NCBI GenBank assembly: GCA_027625915.1
Contig: JANTQA010000042.1
Location: forward strand, 2,182,001 to 2,246,000
Source: Anaeramoeba flamelloides
Taxonomy: Eukaryota; Metamonada; Anaeramoebidae
Direction: 5' to 3'
Length of the DNA stretch: 64,000 bases
Positions 1 through 13,100 of the stretch are shown here, piece after piece. The number at the start of each line of letters is the position of its first letter. Position 1 is the stretch's first letter. The notes under the pieces were generated by a model. That model searched no databases. It was given only the letters and a program-made list of their open reading frames with translations, and was not told where the DNA came from. The position numbers and the translations under genes were made by a program.

Positions 1-323
1 GTAATCAAGTTTTTGTTTTTCTTCATCGCAATAAATTCTAAATTGAGATTTGTTGGCTTCTTTTTTTTCTTACTTTTGTTGATTATATACTTTTCTGGTA
101 AATAGGTTGAAGAATGCAAGACAATTGCTACAATATCGGACTTTGGTGAGTATTCTTCATTATCAGAAACCCAAATTGATCGGTTGATCACACCCTTATT
201 TTCAAAGTTGAGGGTATCCAACGGGACATAGAATTGGAAAGTGCGAGTAAAAAAATCCTCATCACCGGACATCGAAAGAAGATCCTTTAAGGTAACTTGT
301 AAATAGTTAAAAGTGTTTTCCAT
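1..323 (-). CDS. Rxt3-like protein, 5' part (runs off the window)
   Basis: The frame starts with ATG at 323 and stays open to base 1 (about 107 codons), so only the N-terminus is present. The order 'FQFYVPLDTLNFE', 'INRSIWV', 'EEYSPKSDIVAIVLHSSTYL' matches the Rxt3 family pattern: a basic or hydrophobic lead-in, R-x-[IL]-W, then Y-x-x-x-SD-hV-A-hhh-HS. In fungi Rxt3 is a subunit of the Rpd3L histone deacetylase complex in the nucleus. The usual Gly after the Trp and the acidic run before SD are changed here, so the match is one of pattern rather than near identity. A GTATAT after 'YLPEK' could be a splice donor, in which case the Lys-rich tail near base 1 is intronic. The start is the only ATG and is preceded by T/A-rich non-coding DNA. 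Family assignment is moderately sure; the role is inferred. Confidence 0.55.
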   Translation of the reverse strand, partial: MENTFNYLQVTLKDLLSMSGDEDFFTRTFQFYVPLDTLNFENKGVINRSIWVSDNEEYSPKSDIVAIVLHSSTYLPEKYIINKSKKKKKPTNLNLEFIAMKKNKNLI

Positions 324-494
324 TTGAAATAAGAATTGCTTTGTTTTTTTTTTGTTTTTTTTTCAAAAAGAGAAGATTGTCAAAGGGTCACAAAAATTAC
401 AAACAAAAAAATTTCGAAAGTAAAAAAAAATAAATATTTTTTGAATAATTTTTCTTTACAAGTCATTAAAGATCTTTTTTTTGCGGCATGTAAA

Positions 495-749
495 TCAATT
501 TCTTGAAAAATTGGCAAATTTTCGTTTTTTTTGAAAATGAAAATCTAATAATCTCAGGTTCCAAAATTTTTTTTTCAATTGAAGATCCCGGCTAATGAAG
601 ACAATTTTCATTATAAATCCAATCCCAAAGATAAATTTAATTCCACTCATAAATATTTTTTTCCTCAAAAATCTATACAAAGACTGATCTATTTTGGAAA
701 TGAATTCAGCATCTAGGGACTGTTCAAAAATATCAAGTTTGTTTGACAT
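495..749 (-). CDS. Small hypothetical ORF with a possible membrane segment
   Basis: An 84-codon frame begins MSNKLDIFEQSLDAEF and contains a hydrophobic stretch around residues 35-53 ('GIKFIFGIGFIMKIVFIS'), followed by a Lys/Phe-rich tail that looks like translated AT-rich DNA. The first ~55 residues have plausible amino-acid use; the rest does not. It could be a first exon with a donor near codon 58, or chance. It lies 170 bp upstream of, and in the same direction as, the Rxt3-like gene. No family was recognised. Confidence 0.25.
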   Translation of the reverse strand: MSNKLDIFEQSLDAEFISKIDQSLYRFLRKKIFMSGIKFIFGIGFIMKIVFISRDLQLKKKFWNLRLLDFHFQKKRKFANFSRN

Positions 750-3700
750 TATGCCTTTTTTTGAAAAAATTGAAAAAATTATCGTGTTTTAGGGGTATGG
801 TCAAGAATATGATTTAAAAAGTTATCATTTTTTTGACAAACATTTTGTGTTGTGTAAAAGTGTTTTTTTGATCTTTATTACAAATATCCAAAAAATAATT
901 ATGAACAATATTTGAAACTTCATAGTTTTACCAAAAGAAGAGTTACTAACGAGTTTATTGTTACTAACACCTTTGTTTGATTCTGTCAAAAGATTTGATG
1001 ATTTAAGAACTTACCAAAATTGATCAAGAGACAAAATTAAATATTTCAAATCTCTAACTATTACTCAAAAATTTTTCTCCAGTCAATTTTTTACGATCAT
1101 GTGTTTAAAAGCAATGTGTTAGTAAACCACTCACCGGGTTTTGTTATTATTTTAAATATCTTGCAGATTTTTAGGATTTTCTTTTGTCTTTTATAAAAAA
1201 AAACTTTAATAACAAAAAAAGAGTTTCAAAAAGAAAAGGGAATTGTTGTTGACAATTTACTATGTACAAAAAGAATAAAAGATTGGAAAAAAGTTGAGTT
1301 TACACCTTGTCTTTTGTAATCAAAAAATTTGGAAAGGTTTCTCTAAATTGAAATACTTGTCATTTTTAAGGTTTTTACAAAATTTTTTTTTGCTTTCGTT
1401 CTTTCCAGTTTGTTAATTTTTTTACAAAGTTCTTATATGAATTATTTCAGAAATAATTAACAGAATTTATTTAAAAATTATCATTCTCAGTGTCGGTATT
1501 TAGTTAATTAAACTCTTTTTGATTAAATATTGTAAAAAGTAAGAAATTATTTTTTAGTTACAAGCGAAAACTAAATAAAGAAAATAAATTAACAAAGAAT
1601 TAAAAAATTTAGTATACAATAAGAACGAGTGAATCAGGGATATTCAAGTCGTTTTTTCAAAAAACTTGATTCCAAAAATTTCTAGTTTTTATATAAATAA
1701 AAAGTTTGCCATAGACCTTTTGTAAAAGTTGGTAAAAATTGAAGAGTTATTCTAAATCAAAAAAGTTTCATTTTCCGTTTTTTTCTTTTTGACAAAAATA
1801 GAATTTTCAGTTTTTAATTATTTTTTGATAGATAAACAAAAGTCTTTTTTGAACAGGAAAAAAAATAAAAGAAAAGAACAACTAGCAAGCTAAATGGAAA
1901 ATAAAAGAGATTGTAAACTATCTAATACTAAAAATTTACTCATTTATTCTTGATTCAACTGAAAAAATTTAAAAATTCCTTTAATGACTATAACTTTGTT
2001 GAAAAAAATGTAGTAACCCCTTATCAGAATAATGCTAAAAGGAGAAAGGCCTAATATTCAAAAATTTTTGAATTGGGAGAGTTTTTTTAAGGCTATTAAT
2101 TGGAACTTCAGTCAATAACCCACATTCTGATTAAGCAAAATGAGAAATTATAAAAAACATTCCAAATAATCATTTCACAAAATATTTTTTACCCTTTAAA
2201 AAAATTATCACCTTAAAAAATGTCAAATGAAAAAAAATTATCATAGGTTTTTCGAAATCAACAAACTAAAATATTTTTTTTACTTTTTTTTTTCCTTCCT
2301 TTTGAAATAAATATAATATCGAAAATTTAAATTGATGAATTGAATTAAAGTTAAATTTCAAAAAATCAAAGGAACGCAAATTTTAACTTTTACAATTTTC
2401 CAAATTTCTAAATATTTTGAAAAAATGACTTAATTCAATTTTATTAATGGATCTTGTTGCTTAGAAATAAAATCAAAGATTTTCAACAATAGATACTAAA
2501 CCGGTTGGGGGAATTTCGGTTTCAGATTTCTTTATTGTTTTGTGAACTATAAAGTGAATAATAATTTTAAAATTTTTGTTTTTATGAATATTTAACAAAC
2601 TATCTTAACTGATCAGTAAAATACAAAAATGAGTATCTTTAAAAATTTTCTCTTTTTCGCACTTTGTACTCAACAGAAACAGGTCAAAATTTTAAAATAT
2701 TTTATTATGAATATTCTCTACTATCATATTTTGTTAATGTGAAGTGTCAAAAAAATCTGATCAACAAAGAAAAACTGAAATGAAATTTTTTTTCAGAGAT
2801 CAAATTTTTTTTTCAATTTTTTCGGAAAAAGAAAATTATTAAATTGATTAGAAATTCCAACATTATCGAAATTTTAACCTCTTTTATTACCATTTCTATC
2901 ATTATTAAATCACAACTAAACAGTCTTTATTACCAGGAATATTAATGTGAAGATTTTTATTTTTTTTTGAGATCATTTTTTTGGTAAACTTCAAAATTAA
3001 TTTATTCTGACAAATTGAAAAATATTGAATTGTTTTTTGAAGAAGGATTATTTTAATAATTAAAGTTTTTAAAGTCATTTACAAATTTTACTTTGGAATT
3101 TTATTTTTGATCTGAGATAAAATTCGATTTTTCAAAATAAAATTTTCTTGAAGATATTTGGGAATATCAAAAATTTATTCCAAAATTCAAAATCATTTTT
3201 TTTACAATGATAAAAATGATTAAAATTGTTTTAATGAATTCTTCTGAAATAGATCAAACAATTTGTAGAAAATAATGTTTCAAAATTGAAAATATTTTTT
3301 TTTAATTTTGAAACAAAAAATTTTTTAATAAAACCTTAAAGAAAAAATTTTTACAGAATAATTCTCAATTGAATTAAAAACTTTTATGAAACTTCAATCA
3401 AATTTCGTTATATTAAATCATACATAACCCCACTTTGTTTTGTTGTCTGGTATTTGTCTTGAATATTAATTGTTAAAAAGAATGATTAAAAAATTTGCTT
3501 TCGAAATCAATACTTTCCAACATAAAACGAAAAATATGTTTTCCGATTTTCAAGAATTAAATTAATGGTTAATAAAAAAATGATAGGTTACTTTTTTTCG
3601 TTTTAGATTGGAAAAAAGTGAATTTTGTATTTCAAAAAATAGATTAAAATGAATAAATTGTTTAAAGGGGGTTGACTCATATATTTTATAAACAAAAAGA

Positions 3701-5980
3701 TAAATCAAAACAAAATTTTTTCAAGATCTGAAAAAGATTTCTTTTTATTTATTTTTAAATTCTACTGTATTCACCCTAGTTGACAATTAAAATAGATTTG
3801 AGCTTCTTTTTCCCTTTAACACTTTTTTTGAATGTACACTTATTTTAAAGTGTAAATTTGCGTGGAATTGTTTTAAAAAAAATTTGTTAAAATAATCAAA
3901 AAATAGACCCTCGATATTATTTTTAATCTTATTAGAGTATAGTTTTTTCACTATAGAAACATTTTTGTTAGAAAGGAAAACAAAAAAAGTACATTTTGGT
4001 ATCTTTTAAGGTAAGAATATTCGAAACTTAAATGGAAAAGTTTTGAAAGACTCTCAAGATCAAACAAAAGGACATTATTTAACCAAAGGGGATTCTTTGA
4101 CAACTTTTTCTGAAAAACATAATTATAAATTTAATAAAAAAACTTCAAAGTTGTGTACAAATTTTCAAAAATTGATGTTACTAATAAGAAAAAAAAAGTG
4201 ATGGATTTATTTTCCCGAGAAATTTTTATTAATTTTTAATTCAAGTCGGTCATAGTTAATCTTTCAAAAATTCCTACTCATAAATTCTAATAAATTTCAA
4301 AAAAATTTTAGTTCAATATCCATTTTAATAAATGGTTTTTGTGTTTCTTCACAAACAGTCCAGAACAAAGAGAATGTTGAAGAACAACTAATTTTACATA
4401 GTTTCCTAGAACTTGAGCAAATAAAATACTTTATTCATAGCTTGAACAGAATAATTTCAAAAAGGAAAATTAAGCAAAAATTTCCAAACATAAATTGCAT
4501 TTTATCAGTATTTAAATATTCAAAAAAAATGTTTCGAAATTATTACATTCTAATTTCTTTATTGTTTTTTTAAAAAAAAACCAAATTTCGCAAAAAAAAA
4601 AAGTTTCACTTTACGATTAATACATTATATGAAGGAATTTCAAAATGATGATTTTATTATTTTTTAAGAATTTAATTTGATGTTTAATTCTTGAGAATTG
4701 TCCTTTTTAAAACTTTCCTTGGTGTTCTTATTTGACGAAATCTATATATTACCTAAAATTTCAAAATAAAAACCTATTATTTTGAATAAAAACAAACTAA
4801 TAAATTGCAATTTTTGTTTGGATATTTTTCTGGATTTTCCTTTTTTTCATTTTGTAAAATTTTTATGCTCAAACTTTGAATAATACATTTTATGAAACCA
4901 AGTGTTAATAAACTCTATAAAAATAGTTGTTATTCAAACTATTCTTTGTCACAGACTATTTAAAAAGTTCGAAGGTTTATAAAAATGGAAATTGAAAGAA
5001 AATTTTCTTGAAATTTCTTAGAATTTATCTGTACCGGTTCTTATCAATTAAATACGAGACATTTTAACTTCTTATTCCTTCTTTTATTTGGGTAAATTGT
5101 GTTTTCCTGAAGTTGATTCATTTTTTTTAATTTATAATTACATTTCCAAATGGAAAATAGAATTGAAACATTTTTTTTTTGTTAGTGGATGAGATTGATT
5201 TTTTTTTTTATTGATTTTTTTTTTTATAATTCTTTTAAACTTTTTGAATTTGGATGTAATCCAACAAAATTATTTCTTGAAATTTATTTTTTGGTGTTAT
5301 TCTTAAAAAAAAGTTTCCAATCATTAAAATTTCAGTAAAATAGAACAAATTTTAGCTTTTTGTAAATTTTTATTATATATATATATATACTATTTCTTTA
5401 AATTTCGAATCGAAAACTGAATCCAAAAATTAAGATTGATTAATAGAATTAAAAGTGAATACAAAAAAGCAAATTAAACCAAAATTTTTGAATATATAAT
5501 TTAATCAATTTCTAGATTTTAATTGTAAACATTTGTTAAAATAATTTTTTAGATTTTTTGATTCTATTCTTTTTCTATTCATGTGAAAATTGACTTGAAA
5601 GATTACAATAATATGTATTTATCAAATTCGGGTAAACTCCATTTCACTCAAAGGAACCCAGCCAAAAATGAAAAATTCACTTTTTTTTTCAAATATCAAA
5701 CTTAGATTGTTTAGAAATACGAGAAATAATAAATTTCTTATAAGAGTCAATAATTATAAAAGAAACCACTGAACAAACCATAAATTTCAAAAAAAAAAAA
5801 ATGTTAAAAAATTTTTTGGGCCCCATTCATTGGAACGTCTCGTGCAAAATTCTCAATTTCTTTAGGAAATTAAAATTGTTGATAATAAGATTTTTTACTT
5901 GTAAATGTATGAATTTTAAAAGAACATACAAAGCCTAATTTTTCTTAATGTTTATTTAGTTTTTCAAACATTTTTTTTTT
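750..5980. other. Intergenic AT-rich DNA, nothing recognised
   Basis: About 5.2 kb of poly-A/poly-T-rich sequence with no long frame, no recognisable protein motif and no clear inverted repeat. A short (TA)n tract lies at 5375-5390. Old, diverged mobile elements may be present but could not be supported by eye. Confidence 0.5.
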
Positions 5981-5989
5981 CAAACTTAA

Positions 5990-6105
5990 TTTTTAAAAAA
6001 ACAAATAAAAAAAAAAAAAGCAAAAAAACCAAAAAAACAAAATTTTACAAAATGAGAAAAAATGATTTTGATCTAAAAATTGAAAATTTTAGTTTGATAA
6101 GAGTA
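5990..6105. repeat. Partial copy of the dispersed repeat also seen at 41.5 kb and 50.7 kb
   Basis: The A-rich stretch ending in 'caaaatgagaaaaaatgatt' then 'ttgatctaaaaattgaaa' is the same as in 41945-42005 and close to 51095-51150. Only the 3' part of the family is visible here. Confidence 0.5.
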
Positions 6106-6179
6106 ATGAATTAAACTCATAGAATGTCTTCCATTTCTTCAATAAAACTGGGCACCTTCAACTAAAAAAGAGTTTATAT

Positions 6180-6370
6180 AAGAATTTAAAAGAATTGAGT
6201 AAAATTTTTGATTTTATTCAATTCTTTTAAATTCTATAAAATATCGGCACTCTTGGGAGACTTTTGTTAGGCTTTTTTTTAATTTTTGTTTTGATTAGAG
6301 AAACAATAGATTTTTGAAACAAAAACAAGAATTAAAAAAAAAAAGTTAAGCAGTTACGGCACTCTACTAT
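6180..6370. repeat. Foldback modules (P and H types)
   Basis: A palindrome of about 60 bp whose arms are 'aatttaaaagaattgagtaa' and its inverse is followed by 'ttgttaggcttttttttt', then a second hairpin with poly-T and poly-A arms and 'ggcactctac' at the edge. The same two modules in the same order occur at 32.25 kb and 57.5 kb. This is the most diverged copy. Confidence 0.5.
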
Positions 6371-7187
6371 ACTTCTCTAATTTCTAAATTTTTGTTTAGA
6401 AATTTAAATAAAAATAATAATTTTCTTTATCATGAGCTTATGAATAAGATAAATGATGAGTCTTGATTTAGAATAATATCAGCAGATATTATTCATTAGT
6501 TGTTTATGATTTTTGTTTGTCTTTAATTCACATATTTTGGATTTTTTTCTTGAGACGAGCTGTCTGAAAAGGAAAAAAAAACTAATTTTCTATGATATTT
6601 ATTTTGAAACTCACATTTCATTAAATATAAAATCTAAAAATATCATTTGGTAAATAGAAACATTATATTTTCATTTGGTATTGGTTTAAGTGTAAATGGT
6701 GAAGTATTTAAAAACAAAAATTGCATTATTGTGTACTTTAACTTTTTTTTTTTTAAAAAACCACTCTTTGATGCATTGTTTATTATGGATTTAAAATTCA
6801 TCAGGACGTTGTAAATTTTATCTATTGAGTTTAGTTCCTTAAACCATTAAAAGGAAATCTCCCAACCCATCAATAATCAAGATTTTTTTCTTTTACTTCT
6901 CATTTCCATAAGTTCCTATTTTTAATTGAAAAAAAATTAAAGAGAAAAAAATTATTTTATTTAGACATAATTTTGTATCGAAGAGATGGGATATATTTGT
7001 ACTATGGAGTGTTTTATTACTGACCATTTATGTGATAAGACGACTGATTTATAAATTATCTTCTTCTCATAAAATACTACATTGTTTTTCTTTTCACGAT
7101 CTTCTCACATCTCTCATAATAAGGTTTCATTTTTTTTAATATTGTTTTCGGACGCATTGCCAAACTAAATATTTTTACTTTTAAATA

Positions 7188-10100
7188 ATGAGTACTGACA
7201 ACGAACAGCTTCTTTCAGATTCTCAAAAATCTTCATCCAGTTCAAATGAAATTTCAAAGCAATTAGAAAATAATCAAAAGAATGAACAGAAAACAAGCAC
7301 TTTAACGGGATTACCAATCAATCAAACCGATCAAATTTTAGATGCTTTGGATCAAGATCTTCAAGCTACAAACAACCAAAATAATCAAGAAGTTCCTTTA
7401 ACTTATTTTGGTGCAAATATCGAAGGTTCAAATAGTGAGTTATTTTTTCTTTTTTTTTCGCCGCTTTTTATTTTTTTTCTAATTAATTTTATTTATTGAA
7501 AATGTGAAAAATAAAATGATAAAAATAAACCATGAATTGTGATCTGAGGAACCAAAAAATTGAATAAAATGGCAAACAGCCCTTTTTTTTTTCACAATAC
7601 TGTCATTCACCAATTGATAAATGAAAGCTTTTTCTTTAAATTTCCTCATCAAATTCTGTTTCATTTTTCAATTGATCCGCCGAAAGAATAAAAAGATTTT
7701 TACAAGCCAATTCAAAACGAAAATTGTTTTATTGATTTGGTTGATCCTTCTTGATCTTTGAGTGAAATTACAATTTTTTTACGTGTACATGAGCAGTAGA
7801 GGAGCAACAATATTCTAAAGTTCCGTAGTGTATGAAAATAAAGGGTGAGTTGAATCTTTTTTTTCAAGACACATTTACAGTGTCATTTTCAGTAAGACTT
7901 CCAATGAAAAAATCGTACTTCACTTTTTTTCCCCAATGGAGAGGACTACTATTATTTTCCTATTAAAAAATGAAAATTTTTAGTTCACATTCCAAAATAT
8001 TTTGCTAGTTTATAGGTTGAAGAAAACCCAAAGATCTTTACAAAATCTTTTCGAAATGATATTTTAAGACATTTAATTAACCCTTCTGAGATAATTCTAA
8101 GATAAAAATTTTTACTCTTCTAATTTGATTGTAACAGTAATAATTAATATTCATTTGGGAACTTGAAATAAAAAATTTCATTTGTTAATTGGAAAATATA
8201 GCCGTTTCAACTCAGGTGTGAATCGTACTCATTTGTTGAATGGTTGGGAAACATTCCGAGTCAATTTAAAATGTTTTCTCGACCATTCAACGAATGAGTG
8301 TGATTCACACCTGAGTTGAAACGGCTGTAACAGTATTGTTCTTTTGCTATGCACTTTTGATTCAATCTTTTTTTTCAATCAAAAAAAAATAACCCGATCA
8401 GGATTATGGTATTGTTAACGAAATTCTCAGAAAATGTTCAAACAAGAAAGAGAAAGAAAAACGGTCTAGTCATTTTAAAAAAGTGAGTACTTTTTTTTTT
8501 TTATTATAAGATTGTATGAATTAAAACTTTTTTAAGGACTACGTTGGCAATTAACAAAATTGTCTCAAAGAATTTTGATCCAATCCTCATTAAAAAAATA
8601 AAGTCAACGTAATGAAGGTATTCTCCGATTCGGATCAGAATTGCATTTTTCGTCATTTTTTTGATGGAAAATGAACAACAAAAAAATAGAAACGTAAACT
8701 CGAACAACCTTATTAAGAAACGTAAAAATGAAATTAAAAAATAATCATGATATTTTGATCTTGAAAAATGAAGATCATTTCAAACATTCTTGATAAACGA
8801 CTCTAACTTTTGAAGAATGTGTGTCTATGAGTTTTGACAATTGAGTTGCTTTAATTTTCAATTGTAACCACAAACTCGAACAATTCCTACAAAAGGAATT
8901 GTGATTTTCTCTTTGTTTTTACTTGAATTGAAGTTTCCATTAGGATCTTGGGGATATTGTTTACTCTATTCTATATTTTGAAAGAATCTACATTATCGAA
9001 TACTCGAAACAACTTGGTTTCATTTTTATGTGACATTTTTTTTTGTTTGTTTTGTCTTGTTTCTCCCAAAAAACCGAATTGTTCGTTTCAATACAAATTG
9101 AGTTGAAATAGCTATGGTAAAGGCTTTGTGAAATTTTACCTTCATTGATTAATATAAAAAATAATTTTGCAAAAATAAGTCAAGTTTTTTTATTTAATAA
9201 AAATAAAATTATTAGAGGTTTTGATGATAGCATGATTAATTCACGATAAAGTTACAAAAATCGCGATAATTTCCATCAAATCGCGATAATATCAGAAAAT
9301 CGCGATACTCAATATTATCGCGATAATATAACAAATTGCGATAATTCTATAAAAATCGCGATAAATGCCAAAATATCGCGATTAAAAAGTAATCGCGATA
9401 AAATAGTTGATGGGTTTTTGGGTTAATTGAGAAATATTTAAACAAAAAAAATTTTTTTGATCAAAAAATAGCTTAGGTGAAAAAAAGTCATTCTTTGAAA
9501 AAACAACAAAAAAGATACTTGATCCAATCAAGTATCAGATCCAAGTGTTTTATTGTGTTTTTATTTTGTGTGGTTGACAAACCTATCGATCCTTTAAGAT
9601 CAACAACAATAAGAAATAAATAGAAATAAATATTTCTTCAGTTAATCGTGGTGTTGTAAATTGAGTTGAATAAAAGAGCTTCTAAAACAACCAACCCTTT
9701 GTCTGTTCTTTAAAAAATGTGTTCTTGGGTTAAAACCTTTTCAATATCCTCCGAAAGCTAAAAGGGATCGGTAAACTTTTCATTAGCTTTCACAACATCC
9801 TTGTTAGATAATCACCAATTATTAAGATTTTTTATACATTTGTCTTCTTGTTCTTTTTCTTCTTCTTTGAGTATCTATGTATTGGACAGAAAGCACAATT
9901 AGATCTTAGAAGTTTTTGTTTGATCGATCACCAATAAGAAGGAAAATTATTCTTTATTCTTTTTGGCTATTTAAAATTGTGAATGTAATAACCCCATTGT
10001 AAGAAAACAGATCTATCTTATATTCAATTATATTGTTGGAATGGGTAATTATTAGTTTGATCATAAAATTTGTTTGAGATTTTATATTTTGTTATCAAAA

Positions 10101-13100
10101 AAAATGAAAAGAAAAAAAATTTTTTTTCCACAACAAACCAAACTCATTCCCTTTATGAAAGTTTTGGGTCTTTCAAAACTTTCAAACACTTGAAGACAGT
10201 TCAGAACCCTTACAAACACTTTCTGGCATTATTAAAGGGGAAAGTGTTGTAAAAGTCTCAAGGCTTTGTAAAAGTCAAGAGATTTTTTTAAGGTGATCTC
10301 AAAAAAATAATTTTTCATTTTTTCGCGATAATGTGAATATCGCGATAATGTTGAATATCGCGATAAAGTTGGACTAATCACGATTTTTAATATTATCGCG
10401 ATTTTATTGTTAATATCATGATAATATATGTTATCATCAAAACCTCTTTTGTATCAGTCAAGTTGAGAAAAAATGATCTTTCTTTTTTCGGAATTGAGGA
10501 TTTTGGTGAATTTGGTACAATACCAAACACATAATTAGTGCCTTTTATGAAATGTGTCTTTGTTTTAAAATAACAAAGAACAATTCCTCAAAAATTTACA
10601 ATTTTCTCCATTTTTGCCTTTTAAGTGAAAGGCAAAAACCATTTAAACTCAATTCACAAATAAAAAAATAATCGTAGGTAATTCTCAACAAGGTCAAATG
10701 GTTTTCCATTTTCACTTAAATAGAAATTTTCTGGAAAAGTCGATTTTTCTCAACCTTCTTTGTCATTTTTTAATATCACAGAAATCACAGAAATCACAGA
10801 AATTGCAGAAACGAGGTTGACAAAATTAAGTCAAAAAATTTGTTTTTCCTTCTTAGATCTGACTGAATAAATATTTGTGAGATTTACAAACCTCGAAACA
10901 CTCTTTAGAATACACCAGCACTTAAATTTTCAATTGCAAACGTAATTCTTAAAACACTTGAATATGTTTTAAAAAAGTGAATACTTTTTTTATGATTTTG
11001 TCAGAATTCAAAACTAGTCGTTAAAGTTTTTATGTTTTAATAAAGTGAAAAATTTTTTTTTTAAAAAAGTGCTTTTCTTCAGAATCCAACCTCTACACTC
11101 ACATTAAAAGTTGATTCATCACTTTATTAAAATCCATAACTTTCAAAAAGCTTTAATTATCAAAAATTTTTCACTTTTTTTGACAGAAACACTTCAAAAA
11201 AGTTTTAAAAAAGCTCTCACATTTTTAAAACGGCTATACTTAAAGATTATTGAATAATTTCAAAATTAAGACCATATCCCAATTAACAAAAGAAAAATTT
11301 TTTATTCAATTTCCCCAAACACCTATTTCCTTACCAGTAAAAGAAAGAATAAAAAGATCTTGAAAAAATAATTAAAAAGAAAATTATCTTATTAATTTGT
11401 CGAATCCTTCTTGAACTTTGAAGTTAAAATTAAATATTATTAGATATTTTACGCAATACAAGTTCCTAATATGTATTAAATAATAACGATTTCAAAATTT
11501 GAATTCCGAAATATCGATTACATAATTTAAATTCCAAAACATGTATTTTAAAATATATATTTCTGAACATAAATTCCAAAAAAAAAAATTAAAAAAAAAA
11601 TCTTCAAAATTAGCTTGAAAGAAATCTATTTTAATTCTTCATATTTCGTTAAAAGCAGATCAAAATTTAGTAAAAAAAATAATTAATTAGTTTTCAATTT
11701 CGTTTTCATTTTGTGGTTTTTTTAATGGGCGTAAACCAATACCAAAGTTAGTTAAACCACAGTAGATATTAAAGCCTTTTGCGTAGTGCACTAAATCCGC
11801 CCTATATCGATTCGATAGAATTTTAAATTTGTTTTTCAATCGATTGTAGTAATTTTCAATAAGATTTCGATCCTATCGGTCTTTTTTGATTGAAGATTTT
11901 TTGTTAATCACTGAGGATCCAGTTTCTGTTTTTTTAAAAAAGGTGTTATAGCTGCGACAATCTCGTTGAGTATCAACATAATCCTTATCAGCCCATAACT
12001 AGATGTGTTCGGAATTTTTCATATATATTAGAATCTTTCCAAAGAGTAATTTCAAGACCATTTCTGTTTTGCCCACAATAAACATACATAACGTTCGCAT
12101 CAGGTCTATTGACAGTTTTTGATTGTATTACATGGCATCCATACTTTCCAGAATACCAACCATGTTGATCCCACCAAAGGTCTTTTGATTGGTTGTAATC
12201 TCGGATCTACAATTACCAACGCATTTGGAAAGTTTCTGAGAATGTTGTTATTTTGTTCAAGTTCTTCTTTGCTATACAACTTGATAAATGTTTGTATTAA
12301 AGGTTGATAACAATCTTCAAGTGCAATATTGATCAAATTAAAAACATTTCTCTTACTCTGCTTATAAACAATATCCAAATCTTCCCAAGCAGGTTATTTT
12401 CTTAGCTAAACTAATAAATTGTAAAATTGATTTATTGATTTGTCTACACTTTCTAATTTGAACCAAAGACCCATGACAAATTCCAAATAAATTATCAAAT
12501 TTTTCTTCTATAAAACCAATGATTTCCTTCGAAAAATTCATTAGTCAAAAAAAAATAATTTTTTTTTTTTTTTTTTTTTAATTTTTGACAAGTGTAAATT
12601 ACACTCTAGTTGCCCTTTTACTTAAATTCCCTTTCAGAAATTTAGGCGTAAAATCATAGATTTTACGATTTTTAATTAACGAAAATAATTTCAAACTATC
12701 ATAATTTAAAATTATTTCATTAAAATTTAATTCTTTTAATTTATTCTAAGAAAAATCAATCTATCTTTTTCATAGGAAGGACATACCCATAAAAAGTGAT
12801 CAATATTTTCTATTATTTCCTTCTGTTCATATTTTAAACATAAAGGAAAAAATTTATTTGAATTTTTATTTATTACATAATAATATCTATTTAAGCAGTT
12901 GGTAAATATTCTGAATTTTAGAATTGTTGAGCTTGATAGATAACTTAAATTATTTTTGGGTTTTAAAATAAAAGATTTTAGTCAATTCTTTTAAATTTTG
13001 GAAAAACTAACGAAAAGTGTCTAGGTTTTTTTTAAAATAAGAAATAAACCGAAAATTTCACAAATTTTCTTTACATTTCTAAAAGTAAAAAAAAAAAAAC

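Noticed and set aside
10070-10252. 60-codon frame inside the CGCGATAA element as a transposase
   Set aside because: Too short, no motif, and not kept in the second copy.
7780-11240. CRISPR-like array from the CGCGATAA words
   Set aside because: Spacing is irregular, the words occur in both orientations, and they sit just inside terminal inverted repeats of a eukaryotic element.
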